From Verrucomicrobiota bacterium (GTDB taxonomy: Bacteria > Verrucomicrobiota > Verrucomicrobiia > Opitutales > Opitutaceae): DNA of 45,866 nucleotides. The notes below the pieces were generated by a model. That model was not told the origin of the DNA and did no database searches. It saw nothing but the letters and a program-made list of their open reading frames with translations. Both the position numbers and the translations under genes were made by a program. Location: positions 1 to 45,866 of the forward strand of contig JACRKC010000038.1 of NCBI GenBank assembly GCA_016235555.1, written 5' to 3'. Within the stretch, counting starts at the first letter, position 1, and each line of letters opens with the position of its first letter. Shown here piece after piece: positions 10,022 to 19,188 of the stretch.

Positions 10022-12154
10022 CTACTGCAACAGCCACGCCAACGCACTCGCGTCGATCTCGCCGGGCTGTCCGCTCTCGCCCGCCAGCCAGGTCGCATGC
10101 GGCGCACCGAGCGCGAGCAGGCCGGGCAGATCGAGAAACTTCGCGCCACCGGGCAGGAACATCGGGTCGCGGTAATCGAGCAACTGGCCGAAGCGGAATC
10201 CGCCCGTGTCGATCGCGGCGCGATCGATCGCGCCGCCGGCGAGCGCGCGCGCCGCGGCCACGATCGGGCCGGTGCGGCCGAAACCGGCCACCGCCACCGC
10301 CACCGACGTCGGGCTCGGGTGGTTGTCGCTCTTCGCGTGGCGGAGGAAACTCACGAGCGTGAGCACGTCGTGCGTGCGTTGCGCGAAGAGCGTCGGGTTG
10401 TAGCCGAAGGTGTAGCCGGCGAACTCGCGCGGGTTCTTGACGGTGCGGGTCTGCTTCGGCGCAACGCCGTCGGCGGTGAATTCGCCTTGGAAAAGCAAAT
10501 CCGCGCCGAGCACGGTCGTGCCCGCGGCGACGAGCCGCAGCACCTCGGCTTTGACGGCGCCCGTGGCGTAGAAGAGCGACGACTTGCCCGCGTCGTCGAG
10601 CCACACGACGGCGCGGCCGTTGCCCTGCTTCGGAAACAACCACGTGACCGGCAGCTCCTCGCGGTGCGTCGTGTTGCGCAGCAAGCCGGTCATCAACACA
10701 TAGGTCCCGCGGTCGTCCTTGTTGGTGAGCCGCCATTCGACCTCGCCCGCGCCGGCCCACGTGCGGCCGATCATCACCTCGACGGCGGGCGTAGCGATTT
10801 CCCGGAAGCGTGCGGGGTTCTGGGCCGCGGCGCGGAGCTGTTGCTCGGCGTCCTGCGTAAACCACGCGAGGAGTTTTCGCTCAAACTCGGGGCCGGCACC
10901 CTTGGGTGCCGGGTGCGCGGCGTCCCACACCGTGAGCTGCTCGCGCGTGAGCGGCTCGTAGTCGCGCTCGATCACGGGCTCGGTCTGGCCGAGTTTGAAG
11001 TGCTTGTTGATCCACGTGAAGAAGGCGGAGCGCGACACGGCGTTGTAGTTGTGCGGGAAGTGTTCGCCGCGGTGGAGCATCACGTGGTTCGGCGCGCCGA
11101 GCATCGCGTAGTGCTGCTTCAGTTCGGGAAAGCCGTTCGTCGCCATTTCCTTGGTCCAGTCGTTGGCCGTGGTCATGCCCTGGGGCTTCGGCGCGAAGAG
11201 CGCGGCGAACTCGACGTTGCCCGTGCCGAGACGGAGCAGCGAGGCGTTCTCGCACGTGCAGCCGCCCTGCATCGCCGTGCTCACCATCACGGCGGGAAAC
11301 GACAGCGTGATACGCGGGTCGATGGCCGCGAGGAGCATCGTCTGCGTGCCGCCGCCGCTCGCGCCGGTGATCGCGACGCGCGCGGGATCGATCTCGGGCA
11401 GCGTGAGCAGGAAATCGAGCGAACGGACGGCGTTCCACGTTTGCAGGCCCATCACACTTTGCAGGTGCGCCTCGGCCTGCGGGCTGAAGAGGCCCCAGTC
11501 CTTCGTCGTGTTCATCTCCGGGCGCTGCTTCGCGAAGCGATGGATCAGCTCCGGCCCGAACTGCTGCGAGTCCGAGTCGCTGAGCATGTCCCACTGCCAG
11601 ACCACGCAGCCCATGCGGGCGAGCTGCACGCACATCGCCTGGAACCGGCTGCGCCCGCCGATCTCGAAGCGCTCCTGCCCGGTGGCGATTTCCTGGCGGA
11701 GCTTGGCGGGAGTCTCCTCGGACAGGCGCGCATCCTTCCAGTGCCCGTGGGCAAACAGCACGCCGGGCACTTTGCCCTGGATGTTCTTCGGCCGATAGAG
11801 ACTGCCGGTCACGAAGAAGCCGGGCGCGCTCTCAAAGTAAACGCGGTCGATCGTGTAGTCGGGCCGCTCAACGCGACCGTGGATCACTGCGTTGAGCGGC
11901 GTCTTGGTCGGCATCGGCCAGAGACCCTCCGCCACGAGGATTTGCCGCCGCACCTGCGCGGCGCGTCCTTCCCACGCGACTTTGGAGGCCGACGGCTTGA
12001 ACGGAAAATACCCGTCGAGGTCTTTCGGCGGTTGCAGCCGCCCATCGTCGGGCAGCGTGCCGGCAGGCAACGCGCGTGGCGCGGCGGCCCGGGCGAATGA
12101 AGCGGCGGCCAGTGCGACGAGGGTCAGGCGAACGAGGGAGCGAAGGATTTTCAT
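10022..12154 (-). CDS. Secreted alpha/beta hydrolase, acetyl-xylan-esterase-like
   Basis: 710 residues from ATG 12154, giving a clear signal peptide (MKILRSLVRLTLVALAAASF ending ARA-AAP). The first ~400 residues form an alpha/beta-hydrolase fold: a GHWKDAR stretch near 170, the nucleophile elbow GASGGG near 295, and an H-containing GEHFPHNYN stretch near 400. The C-terminal ~250 residues form a second domain with weaker hydrolase resemblance. This fits two-domain esterases of the acetyl-xylan-esterase (AXE1/Abhydrolase_7) group that remove acetyl groups from plant polysaccharides. Substrate assignment is inference. A longer open frame to 12268 lacks a plausible N-terminus. Confidence 0.8.
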   Translation of the reverse strand: MKILRSLVRLTLVALAAASFARAAAPRALPAGTLPDDGRLQPPKDLDGYFPFKPSASKVAWEGRAAQVRRQILVAEGLWPMPTKTPLNAVIHGRVERPDYTIDRVYFESAPGFFVTGSLYRPKNIQGKVPGVLFAHGHWKDARLSEETPAKLRQEIATGQERFEIGGRSRFQAMCVQLARMGCVVWQWDMLSDSDSQQFGPELIHRFAKQRPEMNTTKDWGLFSPQAEAHLQSVMGLQTWNAVRSLDFLLTLPEIDPARVAITGASGGGTQTMLLAAIDPRITLSFPAVMVSTAMQGGCTCENASLLRLGTGNVEFAALFAPKPQGMTTANDWTKEMATNGFPELKQHYAMLGAPNHVMLHRGEHFPHNYNAVSRSAFFTWINKHFKLGQTEPVIERDYEPLTREQLTVWDAAHPAPKGAGPEFERKLLAWFTQDAEQQLRAAAQNPARFREIATPAVEVMIGRTWAGAGEVEWRLTNKDDRGTYVLMTGLLRNTTHREELPVTWLFPKQGNGRAVVWLDDAGKSSLFYATGAVKAEVLRLVAAGTTVLGADLLFQGEFTADGVAPKQTRTVKNPREFAGYTFGYNPTLFAQRTHDVLTLVSFLRHAKSDNHPSPTSVAVAVAGFGRTGPIVAAARALAGGAIDRAAIDTGGFRFGQLLDYRDPMFLPGGAKFLDLPGLLALGAPHATWLAGESGQPGEIDASALAWLLQ

Positions 12155-12470
12155 GGGGGAAGGTGGCGGCCGGCGCGGCCGAACAAGCGGTGCCGGAAAG
12201 CCGGGGCCCGGCGATGCTTGCGGATTCGGCGGGCAGGTCAACGCGGGGCGTAGCGCAGTTTTCTGCAACGGACCCGCACCGCAGGGGTGGGCCGGGTGCT
12301 CCGCGCCCGGCCAGCACGCGACGATTCCCGCTCGCTCCTGACCGCCCGCGGAGCGGCCGGCCCACCTTTCGGCTTACGGCAAGAAAGTGAGATGCGCCCG
12401 CCACCGCGTCGCTCGCCGCTCCGGGATTGCGTGTCACCCGCGGGCCCCGCCATCGTCGCATACCCTGCCT
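12155..12470. other. Divergent intergenic region
   Basis: 316 bp between two divergent genes must hold both promoters, but I see no clear -35/-10 or operator. The only structure is a hairpin around 12292-12314 (GGCCGGGTGC, loop, GCGCCCGGCC). Confidence 0.5.
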
Positions 12471-14198
12471 ATGCGCCGCTTCGTCTCCTCCGCCGCGATC
12501 TTCGCCGTTCTCTCGCTTCTCGCCGCCGGTCGCGCGGCCGATTCCGCGCCGATCGCTCCCGGCGTCGTCGAGCTGCCAAAGTTCGAAGTGACCGACAGCC
12601 GCATCCTGCCGCAACCGGAGAGCTGGCGCTACGCGTCGATTCCCGGCTTCGAGGTGATTTCGAAGGTCTCCGAGCGGGAGACGAAGCGTTTCATGAACGA
12701 TTTCCTGCTGCTACAGGAAGCCGTCGAGGTGCTGATGCCCGGCCTCGGCAAGCCCAACATCTTCGTGCCGACGAGCCTCATCCTCTGCGGACGCGGCGAC
12801 TCGTTCAACCGCTTCATCCCTTCCGATCGCGGCGACGACCGCTACCGCACCAACAGCCTGTTCTTCGACGACCCGGAGCGCGGCGCGATCGTGGTGGATT
12901 TCGCGCTGAGCGAACTCCAGTTGAACGACAACTCCACCATCGAGGCGGATCCTTACCGCGGTTTCTACAAGGAGTATTTCCGCCATCTCATCCGCCACCA
13001 GATGATGGGGAGCAAACCGCCCGCGTGGTTCGAGGAGGGCCTCGCGGAAATGTTTTCTGCGATCGATTTCAGCAAGAAATGGGTGACCTTCGGCCAGATC
13101 GGCGACGGGTTCGGCGGGGGCAAGGACAACGATTTCAACCAGATGCTCTCGCAGCGGGCGCTCATGCCGCTGGGCGAGATGTTCGCGCGCGAAACGATCA
13201 CCACCGACCGCTTCTGGTCGGCGCAGTGCTATGCGTTTGTCCACATGTGCCTCTATGGCCGGGGCATGAAATACCAGAAGGGATTCCTGAAGTTCCTCAC
13301 GCGCCTCGGCCAGGAGCTGCCCAGCGAGACGCTGTTCCAGGAATGTTTCGGGATGTCGATGAAAGACATGGCGCTCGAGCTGCGCGGCTATCTCGGTTTC
13401 ACCGATCACAAATACATGCAGTTCACGGCGAAAAAAGGCCAGGAGCTGCCCAGCCCGCCGCCCTTCGCATTGCGGGAAGCCACCGAAGCCGAAGCCGGCC
13501 GGATCGTGGGCGGTGCGCTGCGACTCGCGGGCCACGGCGAAGCGGCGCATCTCGCCTTGATCGCGCCCTACATCCGCGGCTCCCGCGAACCGGAACTGCT
13601 CGCCGCCCTCGGGCTCGACGAACGCCTCGCCGGCAACACCGATCGGGCGAAAAAATTTCTCGAGGCCGCGATGAAAGCCAAGGCCCCGCGCCCCAAGGCC
13701 TACCTCGAACTCGCCCGCATCCGCTACGCCGCCGTCAACCAGGCGCTGGCCAGCCGGGAGGACAAACGCCTCGGCGAGGCGCAGGCGGCCGACGTGCTTG
13801 AGCCGCTCGCGGCGGCGCGCAGCGTGCCGCCGCCGATGGCGGAAATCTACGAACTCGCCGCCGAGGTGCTCGGCCGCAGCACGAAGAAACCGAGCAAGGA
13901 GGACCTGCGGTTCATCAATGAGGGCGTGTCCAAGTTCTCCCGCCGGCCGGTTTTGCTCGTGCGCTCGGCCGACCTGAACCTGCGTCATGGCAACCCCGAG
14001 GATGCCCGTAACATCATCACCTTTGGCCTGAAAGTCCTCCCCAACTCGCCCGCCCGCCTCGCCCTCGAAACGCTCAGTCGCGAACTCCCGCCGGAACCCG
14101 TGGTGCCGCTCTCGGCCGCGCCGGCCGCCACCGCGCCGGCCAAGGCGGTGACGCCTGCCGCCGGCACGGCGAAAAAAGCTTCGACGAAAAAGAAATAA
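12471..14198 (+). CDS. Secreted peptidase-MA/TPR-like protein with degenerate zinc motif
   Basis: 575 residues from ATG 12471, beginning with a signal peptide ([17 protein letters not shown]). Residues 85-330 resemble the gluzincin 'peptidase MA' fold: H172-L-I-R-H176 is followed 12 residues later by [10 protein letters not shown] (E188-E189-G190). In active members the first motif is HExxH; here the Glu is replaced by Leu, so hydrolysis is doubtful. Residues 380-545 are helical and TPR-like. The tail is Ala/Pro/Lys-rich (ending KKASTKKK). It lies 13 bp upstream of the L-rhamnose mutarotase gene, probably in one transcript. Function unknown. Confidence 0.75.
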   Translation: MRRFVSSAAIFAVLSLLAAGRAADSAPIAPGVVELPKFEVTDSRILPQPESWRYASIPGFEVISKVSERETKRFMNDFLLLQEAVEVLMPGLGKPNIFVPTSLILCGRGDSFNRFIPSDRGDDRYRTNSLFFDDPERGAIVVDFALSELQLNDNSTIEADPYRGFYKEYFRHLIRHQMMGSKPPAWFEEGLAEMFSAIDFSKKWVTFGQIGDGFGGGKDNDFNQMLSQRALMPLGEMFARETITTDRFWSAQCYAFVHMCLYGRGMKYQKGFLKFLTRLGQELPSETLFQECFGMSMKDMALELRGYLGFTDHKYMQFTAKKGQELPSPPPFALREATEAEAGRIVGGALRLAGHGEAAHLALIAPYIRGSREPELLAALGLDERLAGNTDRAKKFLEAAMKAKAPRPKAYLELARIRYAAVNQALASREDKRLGEAQAADVLEPLAAARSVPPPMAEIYELAAEVLGRSTKKPSKEDLRFINEGVSKFSRRPVLLVRSADLNLRHGNPEDARNIITFGLKVLPNSPARLALETLSRELPPEPVVPLSAAPAATAPAKAVTPAAGTAKKASTKKK

Positions 14199-14211
14199 CC
14201 CCGCCGCCACG

Positions 14212-14526
14212 ATGATCCGCAAAGCCTTCGTCATGTCCGTGCATCCCGGCCACGAGGTCGAATACGAGCGCCGCCACCGCCCGATCTGGCCGGAACTCGA
14301 GGCCGTGTTGAAGGCGCACGGCGTGCATAACTACTCGATCTTCCTGCACCCCGAAACGCGTCAGCTCTTCGCCTACGCGGAGATCGAGGACGAAGCCCGC
14401 TGGGCCGCGATCGCCCAGACCGAGGTGTGTCAGCGCTGGTGGAAACACATGGACCCGCTCATGCCGGGCAACCCCGACCACAGCCCGATCGCCCGCGATC
14501 TGCGCGAGGTGTTTCACATCGATTGA
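14212..14526 (+). CDS. rhaM: L-rhamnose mutarotase
   Basis: 104 residues, the usual length. It interconverts the alpha and beta anomers of L-rhamnose ahead of isomerisation. Family signatures are visible: the [12 protein letters not shown] stretch near 18-29 with the active-site His, HNYSIFL near 42, and [12 protein letters not shown] near 75-87. It is a stand-alone cytoplasmic enzyme here; no rhaA, rhaB or rhaD is adjacent, so it may serve a dispersed rhamnose pathway. Coding follows the peptidase-MA-like gene by 13 bp. Confidence 0.92.
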   Translation: MIRKAFVMSVHPGHEVEYERRHRPIWPELEAVLKAHGVHNYSIFLHPETRQLFAYAEIEDEARWAAIAQTEVCQRWWKHMDPLMPGNPDHSPIARDLREVFHID

Positions 14527-14589
14527 GCGGGCGCCGCGGCGTGATGGCGCCGGTGCGGGCAAAGGGATCGAGGCGTGAAGGGAGGCGCC

Positions 14590-14730
14590 GGGTGCGACAG
14601 GAAGTGAGGTCAGCCAGCTGTAGCGGCGGTCTGCGACCGCCGGCGATGCGCCAAGGGTTCGCGTTCGGCGGTCGCTGACCGCCGCTACAACCAAGGCCTC
14701 GGTTTACTGACCTCATTTCCTGTTACACCC
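14590..14730. mobile_element. ISKra4-type MITE with REP-pair core, copy A
   Basis: 141 bp bounded by 24-bp inverted repeats (inner end AGGTCAG, outer end GGGTG; about 21 of 24 identical). They match the ends of the ISKra4 remnant at 1132. The core at 14620-14688 is a GTAGCGGCGGTC...CCGCTAC palindrome pair. It is flanked on both sides by the identical 9-bp sequence GGAGGCGCC (14581-14589 and 14731-14739), a perfect target-site duplication. It has no coding capacity. Confidence 0.85.
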
Positions 14731-14847
14731 GGAGGCGCCTGCGGGCGGGCGATCTTGTGGCACGGGTCTCCCGACCCGTGAGTTCCGACCATCACAGGTC
14801 AGGAGACCCGTGCCACGCCAAGCCATCGCCTGCAAGCAGGCTCCTAC
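14731..14847. repeat. Palindrome pair (4505 family) interrupted by MITE copy A
   Basis: It ends with CAAGCAGGCTCCTAC and contains the CACGGGTCTCC/GGAGACCCGTG inner pair, so it belongs to the family at 4505. Its left hairpin begins with the target duplication of MITE copy A, showing that the MITE inserted at the edge of this older repeat. Confidence 0.8.
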
Positions 14848-15388
14848 CTCCTCGCTGATGCGGGCGCACCCGCGGTTTTCGTCTGGCTACGCGCCGGCCC
14901 GAATCACAGGGTGGCGGCGGTCCATGCCGGAAGTTCCTCCTGCCCCGCCCTTCTCGTCGCGCGCCGTTTTTCTGAGCTATGCGCATGACGATGCGTCCGC
15001 CGCGCGCAGCATCGCCGACGCCCTGCGCGGTGCCGGGGTCGAAGTCTGGTTCGACGAAAGCGAACTGCGCGGCGGCGACGCCTGGGATGCGAAGATCAAG
15101 CAGCAGATTCGTGACTGCGCGTTGTTCCTGCCGGTGATTTCCCAAAGCACGCAGCGGCGGCGCGAAGGCTATTTCCGCCTCGAATGGCTGCTCGCTGAGG
15201 AACGCTCCCGGCTGATTGCGAAGGGCACGCCGTTTCTCGTGCCGGTGGCCATCGACGACACGGCCGAACGCGCGGCCTTGGTGCCGGAGGCGTTTCTGGC
15301 GGTGCAGTGGACCCGGCTGCCCGAGGGCACGCCCACGCCGCAGTTTATCGAGCGAGTGAAAAGCCTGCTCGATGGCAGCCCGAGTGAT

Positions 15389-15452
15389 GTAGGGCGGGAT
15401 CGCCGAACCCCGCCATCGTCCGAACCGGCGGTATTCGGCGATGCCGCCCTAC
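15389..15452. repeat. GTAG...CTAC palindrome pair inside the TIR reading frame
   Basis: Begins GTAGGGCGGGATCGCC and ends GGCGATGCCGCCCTAC. It is 64 bp long and is translated through without a stop as a linker between the TIR domain and the membrane helix (residues ~156-177). Confidence 0.85.
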
Positions 15453-15530
15453 AACCGAAGGTGGGCCGTCGCGTCCCGGCGGCGGCATGGGTGGGCGCAA
15501 TCGCGGTCATCGCCATCGCCGCGAGTCTGT

Positions 15531-15592
15531 GGCTGAGGCGTCCCGCCTCAGAAAACCCCCAGCCCCCGGACCTGAGGCGGGACGCCTCAGCC
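15531..15592. repeat. Palindrome inside the TIR reading frame
   Basis: GGCTGAGGCGTCCCGCCTCAG is mirrored by CTGAGGCGGGACGCCTCAGCC. The left foot lacks GTAG. It is translated directly after the membrane helix as a Pro/Arg-rich stretch (LRRPASENPQPP). Confidence 0.85.
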
Positions 15593-15781
15593 ACGACTAT
15601 CGCCTCGACGGACAAATCCATCGCCGTGCTCCCGTTCACGAATCTCAGCGACGACAAGGAGAACACCGCCTTCTTCTCCGACGGGATGCACGAGGACATT
15701 CTCACCACCCTCGCCAACATCCCGGAGCTGCGCGTGATCTCGCGCACCTCGGTGATGAGGCTCGCATGATTGAGTAACACG

Positions 15782-15900
15782 CGGTGGTTCGAGGAGCGCC
15801 CGCGTCCCGCGGGCTGTCCTCGGCGTCTCGCCGAGGACTTCGGAGGGGCCGGCGAGACGCCGGCCCCAGCACCCGAGACGGGTGCGCTCCCCGAACCACC
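15782..15900. repeat. Large palindrome at the break point of the TIR gene
   Basis: The outer arms are CGGTGGTTCGAGGAGCGC and GCGCTCCCCGAACCACC, with inner hairpins CCGCGTCCCGCGG, CCTCGGCGTCTCGCCGAGG and GGCCGGCGAGACGCCGGCC. It sits exactly between the 5' and 3' relics of the gene. Confidence 0.8.
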
Positions 15901-16215
15901 GAACTCTTTGTCACCCTATTTCGCGAGACTCAGTAATGCCGGAGAGCCTCGATGCCAACGCCGGGCCGCGCCGGAGCTGCGCACTGGCCGCGGTCTATGC
16001 ATGGACGGGGGACAAGGTTCACGCTCTGGCCGGGCTAGCGCGTCTGCTCCGCATCCCTACGGCTACTATGGCAGCGTCCACGACCTGCGGGTCGATCCCG
16101 CGTTCGCCCCGCTGCGCGTCGATCCGCGCGGTTCGAGGCGCTGCTCAAGGATCCGAAGAATCACGCGCCGTTGTTTTGAGGGCGCTCGCCGCCGAAACGG
16201 TCGGAGCGTAAACGC

Positions 16216-16367
16216 AGGCGCCTGCTTGCAGGCGATTTTGTGGCACGGGGCTCCTGACCCGTGATGACCGGACACGGGTCGGGAGCCCCGTGCCACTTCA
16301 AGGCATCGCCTGCCCGTTCGGCGGGCTCAGGGCCCCGAGCCTGTCGAGGGGCGAGCAGGCTCCTACC
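16216..16367. repeat. Palindrome pair (4505 family) supplying a stop codon
   Basis: The left arm GGCGCCTGCTTGCAGGCGA and right arm GAGCAGGCTCCTACC enclose a GGCACGGGGCTCC/GGAGCCCCGTGCC pair. An extra hairpin element (GGCGGGCTCAGGGCCCCGAG) is inserted near the right arm. On the minus strand the terminal GGTAG provides the TAG stop of the downstream 696-residue protein. Confidence 0.8.
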
Positions 16368-18453
16368 TATTCGCCGGCACGGGCTCGATGCGGAGGGCGC
16401 ATTCGACCGCGGGCGGTAGCGCGAGCGCGACCGTGCGAGTCGTGGAGGAGATCGTGAGCGCGGTGGCGCTGAGTTCTTTCTTTGTGCGGGCGTCGGTAAG
16501 GGTGACGCGGTAGTCGCCGGGTCTCAGGAGGTGCAGCTCGGCGTCGAGTTTTCGCTCCGCCGGGCCGAAGTGATAGAGCCGCGCGGCGAAGCGATCGGTG
16601 GCGGACACGGTGACGAGCGCGGCGAAGGCGCGCGGGGGCGTGCGCCAGCGGACGGCGTTGAGCGGGAAGTAGAGCGGGTCGCCGGGATCGCCGGTGGCGG
16701 TCTGGTAGAGGAGGTTGAGGCGGTTGAGACCCATCGCCATCACGCCGGCCTCGACGATCGTGGCGGGCGCGCCTTTTTCCAGCATCCAGCCGGGCTGGTA
16801 GAGCACGGGGAAGCGCATCACGCGATCGGTGTAGCGGACTTCCTGGGTGTAGGCGGGGAAGTTGACGCGCAGCACCGCGGCGAGGCCGTCGAGCGCGCGC
16901 GCTAGGCCGGGTTCGTCACCGGCGAGGCGAAAGTTGACGTAGGGCACGTCGCGCTCCTCACGCAGCAGCGCGTCGAACGCGGTGTCGCCGGTGACGGCGC
17001 GGTATTTCGCGACGGCGCCGCCGAGCGCGTCGAGTCGCGCGGCGCACCAGAGGCGCGTGCCGGCGGGCGCATCGGGGCGGCCGGCCTTGAGCCAGTCGAG
17101 GCGCGCGGTGGCCATCGTGCGGAGCGGGGCGAGGAAAGTGTTGTCGCCCGTCATGTGCGCGGTGAGCACGAGCGTGTTGAGCATGAGCGCCATCGCGCTC
17201 GGGAAATCGTAGAGCGGCGACGTGTAGTTCTCGGGCAGCCACCATTTTTCGCCGACGCCGCCGACCCGCCCGTCGGGCCAATGGATCGCAGTGGGGAGGA
17301 TGCCGGCGGGCTTGCCCCGCTCCTCGCGCGCGGCGGCGTCGACCCAGGTGCGCATCCAGTCGGCGACGAGGCGGCCGATGCGCGCGTCGCCGGTGCGTTG
17401 CCAGTAGAGGAGCGCAGGCAGGATCGCGCGCGGGTGGTAGACGGTGTCGCACGCGCGCGCGGGCGTCGGGTCGACCTGCTCCGAGGTGAAATAGGTGCTC
17501 TTGAATTGGAGGAAGCCGCGCTCGTTGCGGCCGGTCCAGAGGCGCTCCATGAGATCGACGAGGCGGTTGGCGCGCTGAGCCCACTCGGGATTGCCGGGTG
17601 CGAGAAACATCATCGGCGAGAGCGCGTCGGAGACGTCCTCCGCGGTGTGCTCCACGTCCATGAGGCGGTTGTGGTAACCGCCGGCGAGGTGCGGTTGCGC
17701 GAGCAGCCGCGACGAGTGAAACCCCTGCGCCCAGTTCGCCCGCGGGTGCTCGAAACCGTAGAGCAGCGTGACCCAGTGGCGCCACATCTCGCAGTCGTCG
17801 CCCCAGCCGCCGCCGTATTCGCCATTCGGCCGCAAGCGATGATCGATCCACCACTCGATGATGTCGGTGAGGCGTTCGAGCCCCTCGCGCTGCGCCACGG
17901 CCCACGCCGGCGCACCGGCGGGCACGGCGAACGTCGCCACGGGCGGGATGGGTTCGCCGAGATACATGCGGGCGATGCGGTTGTCGGGAAACGCTTTCGC
18001 CGCCGACTCGAAGTGGCGGCGCGCGCGGCCGAGGAACTCGGCGCGTTTGTCGGGGAACGGGTAGATCTCCGAATACTCGAGGCAGATCCACACGAGGCAG
18101 CGCGCGGCGTAAAAATCCGCGATGGGCTGGAGCGGCGAGTCGGCGCCGAGGCCGAAGTCGAGGCCCATCGCGCGGCGCACCTCGCCGTTGAAGAAATCGA
18201 GCCGGCTCGCGGGCGCGTCCCAGCGCTCGACGAACGCGATGAGTTTGTCGAGGCCCGGCAGCGTGACGCCGTCGACGGTGCATTGGTGCGCGAGTTTTTT
18301 CAGGTGCGCGAGGCGCACGGGATCGGTCTCGGCGTTGCCAGCGGCGAGGATGAAGTCGCGGTAGCGGGTGGCGGGCGAAGGCGGCGAGGACGGTTCGGCG
18401 GCGAACGCGGTGCCAAACGTCGCGAGCAACACAAACAACAAGCGCGAAAACAT
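16363..18453 (-). CDS. Large secreted protein of unknown function, probable alpha-toroid
   Basis: 696 residues from ATG 18453, with a signal peptide (MFSRLLFVLLATFGTAFA, cleavage before AEP). The body is rich in Trp, Tyr and helical segments, and has conserved-looking acidic/aromatic stretches such as NGEYGGGWGDDCEMWRHW near 230 and GGYHNRLMDVEHTAEDVSDA near 275. The last ~90 residues look like a beta domain. This layout (helical toroid plus beta C-terminus) recalls polysaccharide lyases and unsaturated-uronyl hydrolases, but I cannot assign a family. Its last residues, VPANR, are followed by a TAG that belongs to a palindromic repeat, so the 3' end may have been reshaped by that insertion. 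Confidence 0.7.
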   Translation of the reverse strand: MFSRLLFVLLATFGTAFAAEPSSPPSPATRYRDFILAAGNAETDPVRLAHLKKLAHQCTVDGVTLPGLDKLIAFVERWDAPASRLDFFNGEVRRAMGLDFGLGADSPLQPIADFYAARCLVWICLEYSEIYPFPDKRAEFLGRARRHFESAAKAFPDNRIARMYLGEPIPPVATFAVPAGAPAWAVAQREGLERLTDIIEWWIDHRLRPNGEYGGGWGDDCEMWRHWVTLLYGFEHPRANWAQGFHSSRLLAQPHLAGGYHNRLMDVEHTAEDVSDALSPMMFLAPGNPEWAQRANRLVDLMERLWTGRNERGFLQFKSTYFTSEQVDPTPARACDTVYHPRAILPALLYWQRTGDARIGRLVADWMRTWVDAAAREERGKPAGILPTAIHWPDGRVGGVGEKWWLPENYTSPLYDFPSAMALMLNTLVLTAHMTGDNTFLAPLRTMATARLDWLKAGRPDAPAGTRLWCAARLDALGGAVAKYRAVTGDTAFDALLREERDVPYVNFRLAGDEPGLARALDGLAAVLRVNFPAYTQEVRYTDRVMRFPVLYQPGWMLEKGAPATIVEAGVMAMGLNRLNLLYQTATGDPGDPLYFPLNAVRWRTPPRAFAALVTVSATDRFAARLYHFGPAERKLDAELHLLRPGDYRVTLTDARTKKELSATALTISSTTRTVALALPPAVECALRIEPVPANR

Positions 18454-18585
18454 GCGGGGGGGGTTGGGCCGAAGCGTGTCCGCCGCGTGCCCGGCGGCAA
18501 CGCGCAAGCAAGTCGGACAGTTGGTGGTAGCGTGAGGAATCAGCGCGGCCTTGGAAAACGAAACCGCCGCTCCCACCCCGGCGGG

Positions 18586-19188
18586 CTACTTTTCTGACTT
18601 CTCCGCCTGCTTCGGTCGCTTCTCAAACCGGAAGCCATCTGTTTCCGGTTTGGGTGGCAGGGCATACTTCCCCGGCTGGTTTGGTCGCGTTTCATATTTG
18701 AAACGATCCGATTCCGGTTTGGGTGTTTGGCCGGACTGCGTTTGGGGCTGAACTTTCCGGAGTTCGTAGCGTGTGCCAGCGGCCTCAAAGCTCTTCGGCT
18801 TCTCCTCGGGATCGTCTCCCATCGTGGCCACGGTCAGGGTGTCGTCTTCAATCTTGAAGAAGGCGCGGACCACGCGGCCGGGGTCCACGGGCTGTGAGGG
18901 TGAACGACCCGTGATGGTGGCATGCAACTGCCTTGGGTCTTTGTCGGCCGGCAGAATCACGGTCGTCTCAAACCAAAAATTCCTGTCCCGATGAAAGCGG
19001 AGGGAATTGCCGGCGATCGTGACGGTGACCTTTTTTTGCAACAGATCGCCCACGAGGACTCCCTCCCATGTTCCCTGGAGCAGTGGGAGTGCCGCGCATT
19101 GGGCGTTGGCGGAGAGTGGCTCGGCGGCGTGAGCGATGAAAGCGGCGACGAGGCAAACAACGGTGACGATCGGTCGAAATAGTTTCAT
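18586..19188 (-). CDS. Secreted TIGR03067-like protein with repeated charged tail
   Basis: 200 residues from ATG 19188. The signal peptide is LFRPIVTVVCLVAAFIAHA. Residues 34-140 fit the TIGR03067 lipocalin-like family known from Planctomycetes and relatives (LLQGTWEGVLVG at the start, FFKIEDDTLTVATMGDDPEE later). The C-terminal ~45 residues hold two imperfect copies of an 18-residue unit, KPESDRFKYETRPNQPGK and KPETDGFRFEKRPKQAEK, which point to a recent tandem duplication. Function unknown. The large open frame that continues upstream to 20445 overlaps the next gene antisense-wise and is not used. Confidence 0.7.
   Translation of the reverse strand: MKLFRPIVTVVCLVAAFIAHAAEPLSANAQCAALPLLQGTWEGVLVGDLLQKKVTVTIAGNSLRFHRDRNFWFETTVILPADKDPRQLHATITGRSPSQPVDPGRVVRAFFKIEDDTLTVATMGDDPEEKPKSFEAAGTRYELRKVQPQTQSGQTPKPESDRFKYETRPNQPGKYALPPKPETDGFRFEKRPKQAEKSEK

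Larger units (their letters stand above)
14924..16179 (+). pseudogene. TIR-domain/TolB-like/TPR protein, broken by deletion and repeats
   Basis: The intact part (ATG 14924 to TGA 15769) encodes a TIR domain (residues ~11-120, AVFLSYAHDD at its start, WFDESELRGGD near 45), a membrane helix near 188-204 and the beginning of a TolB-like domain (SIAVLPFTNLSDDKENTAFF). It stops at VMRLA, where relatives continue for several hundred residues. Beyond a palindromic insertion (15782-15900) the C-terminal end of the same family is still legible in three frames: ALAAVYAWTGDK, then YYGSVHDLRVDPAFAPLR, then RFEALLKDPKNHAPLF with a stop at 16177-16179. The TPR middle is gone. Two palindromes also interrupt the intact part (15389, 15531). 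Whether the truncated TIR protein is still made is unknown. Confidence 0.75.
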
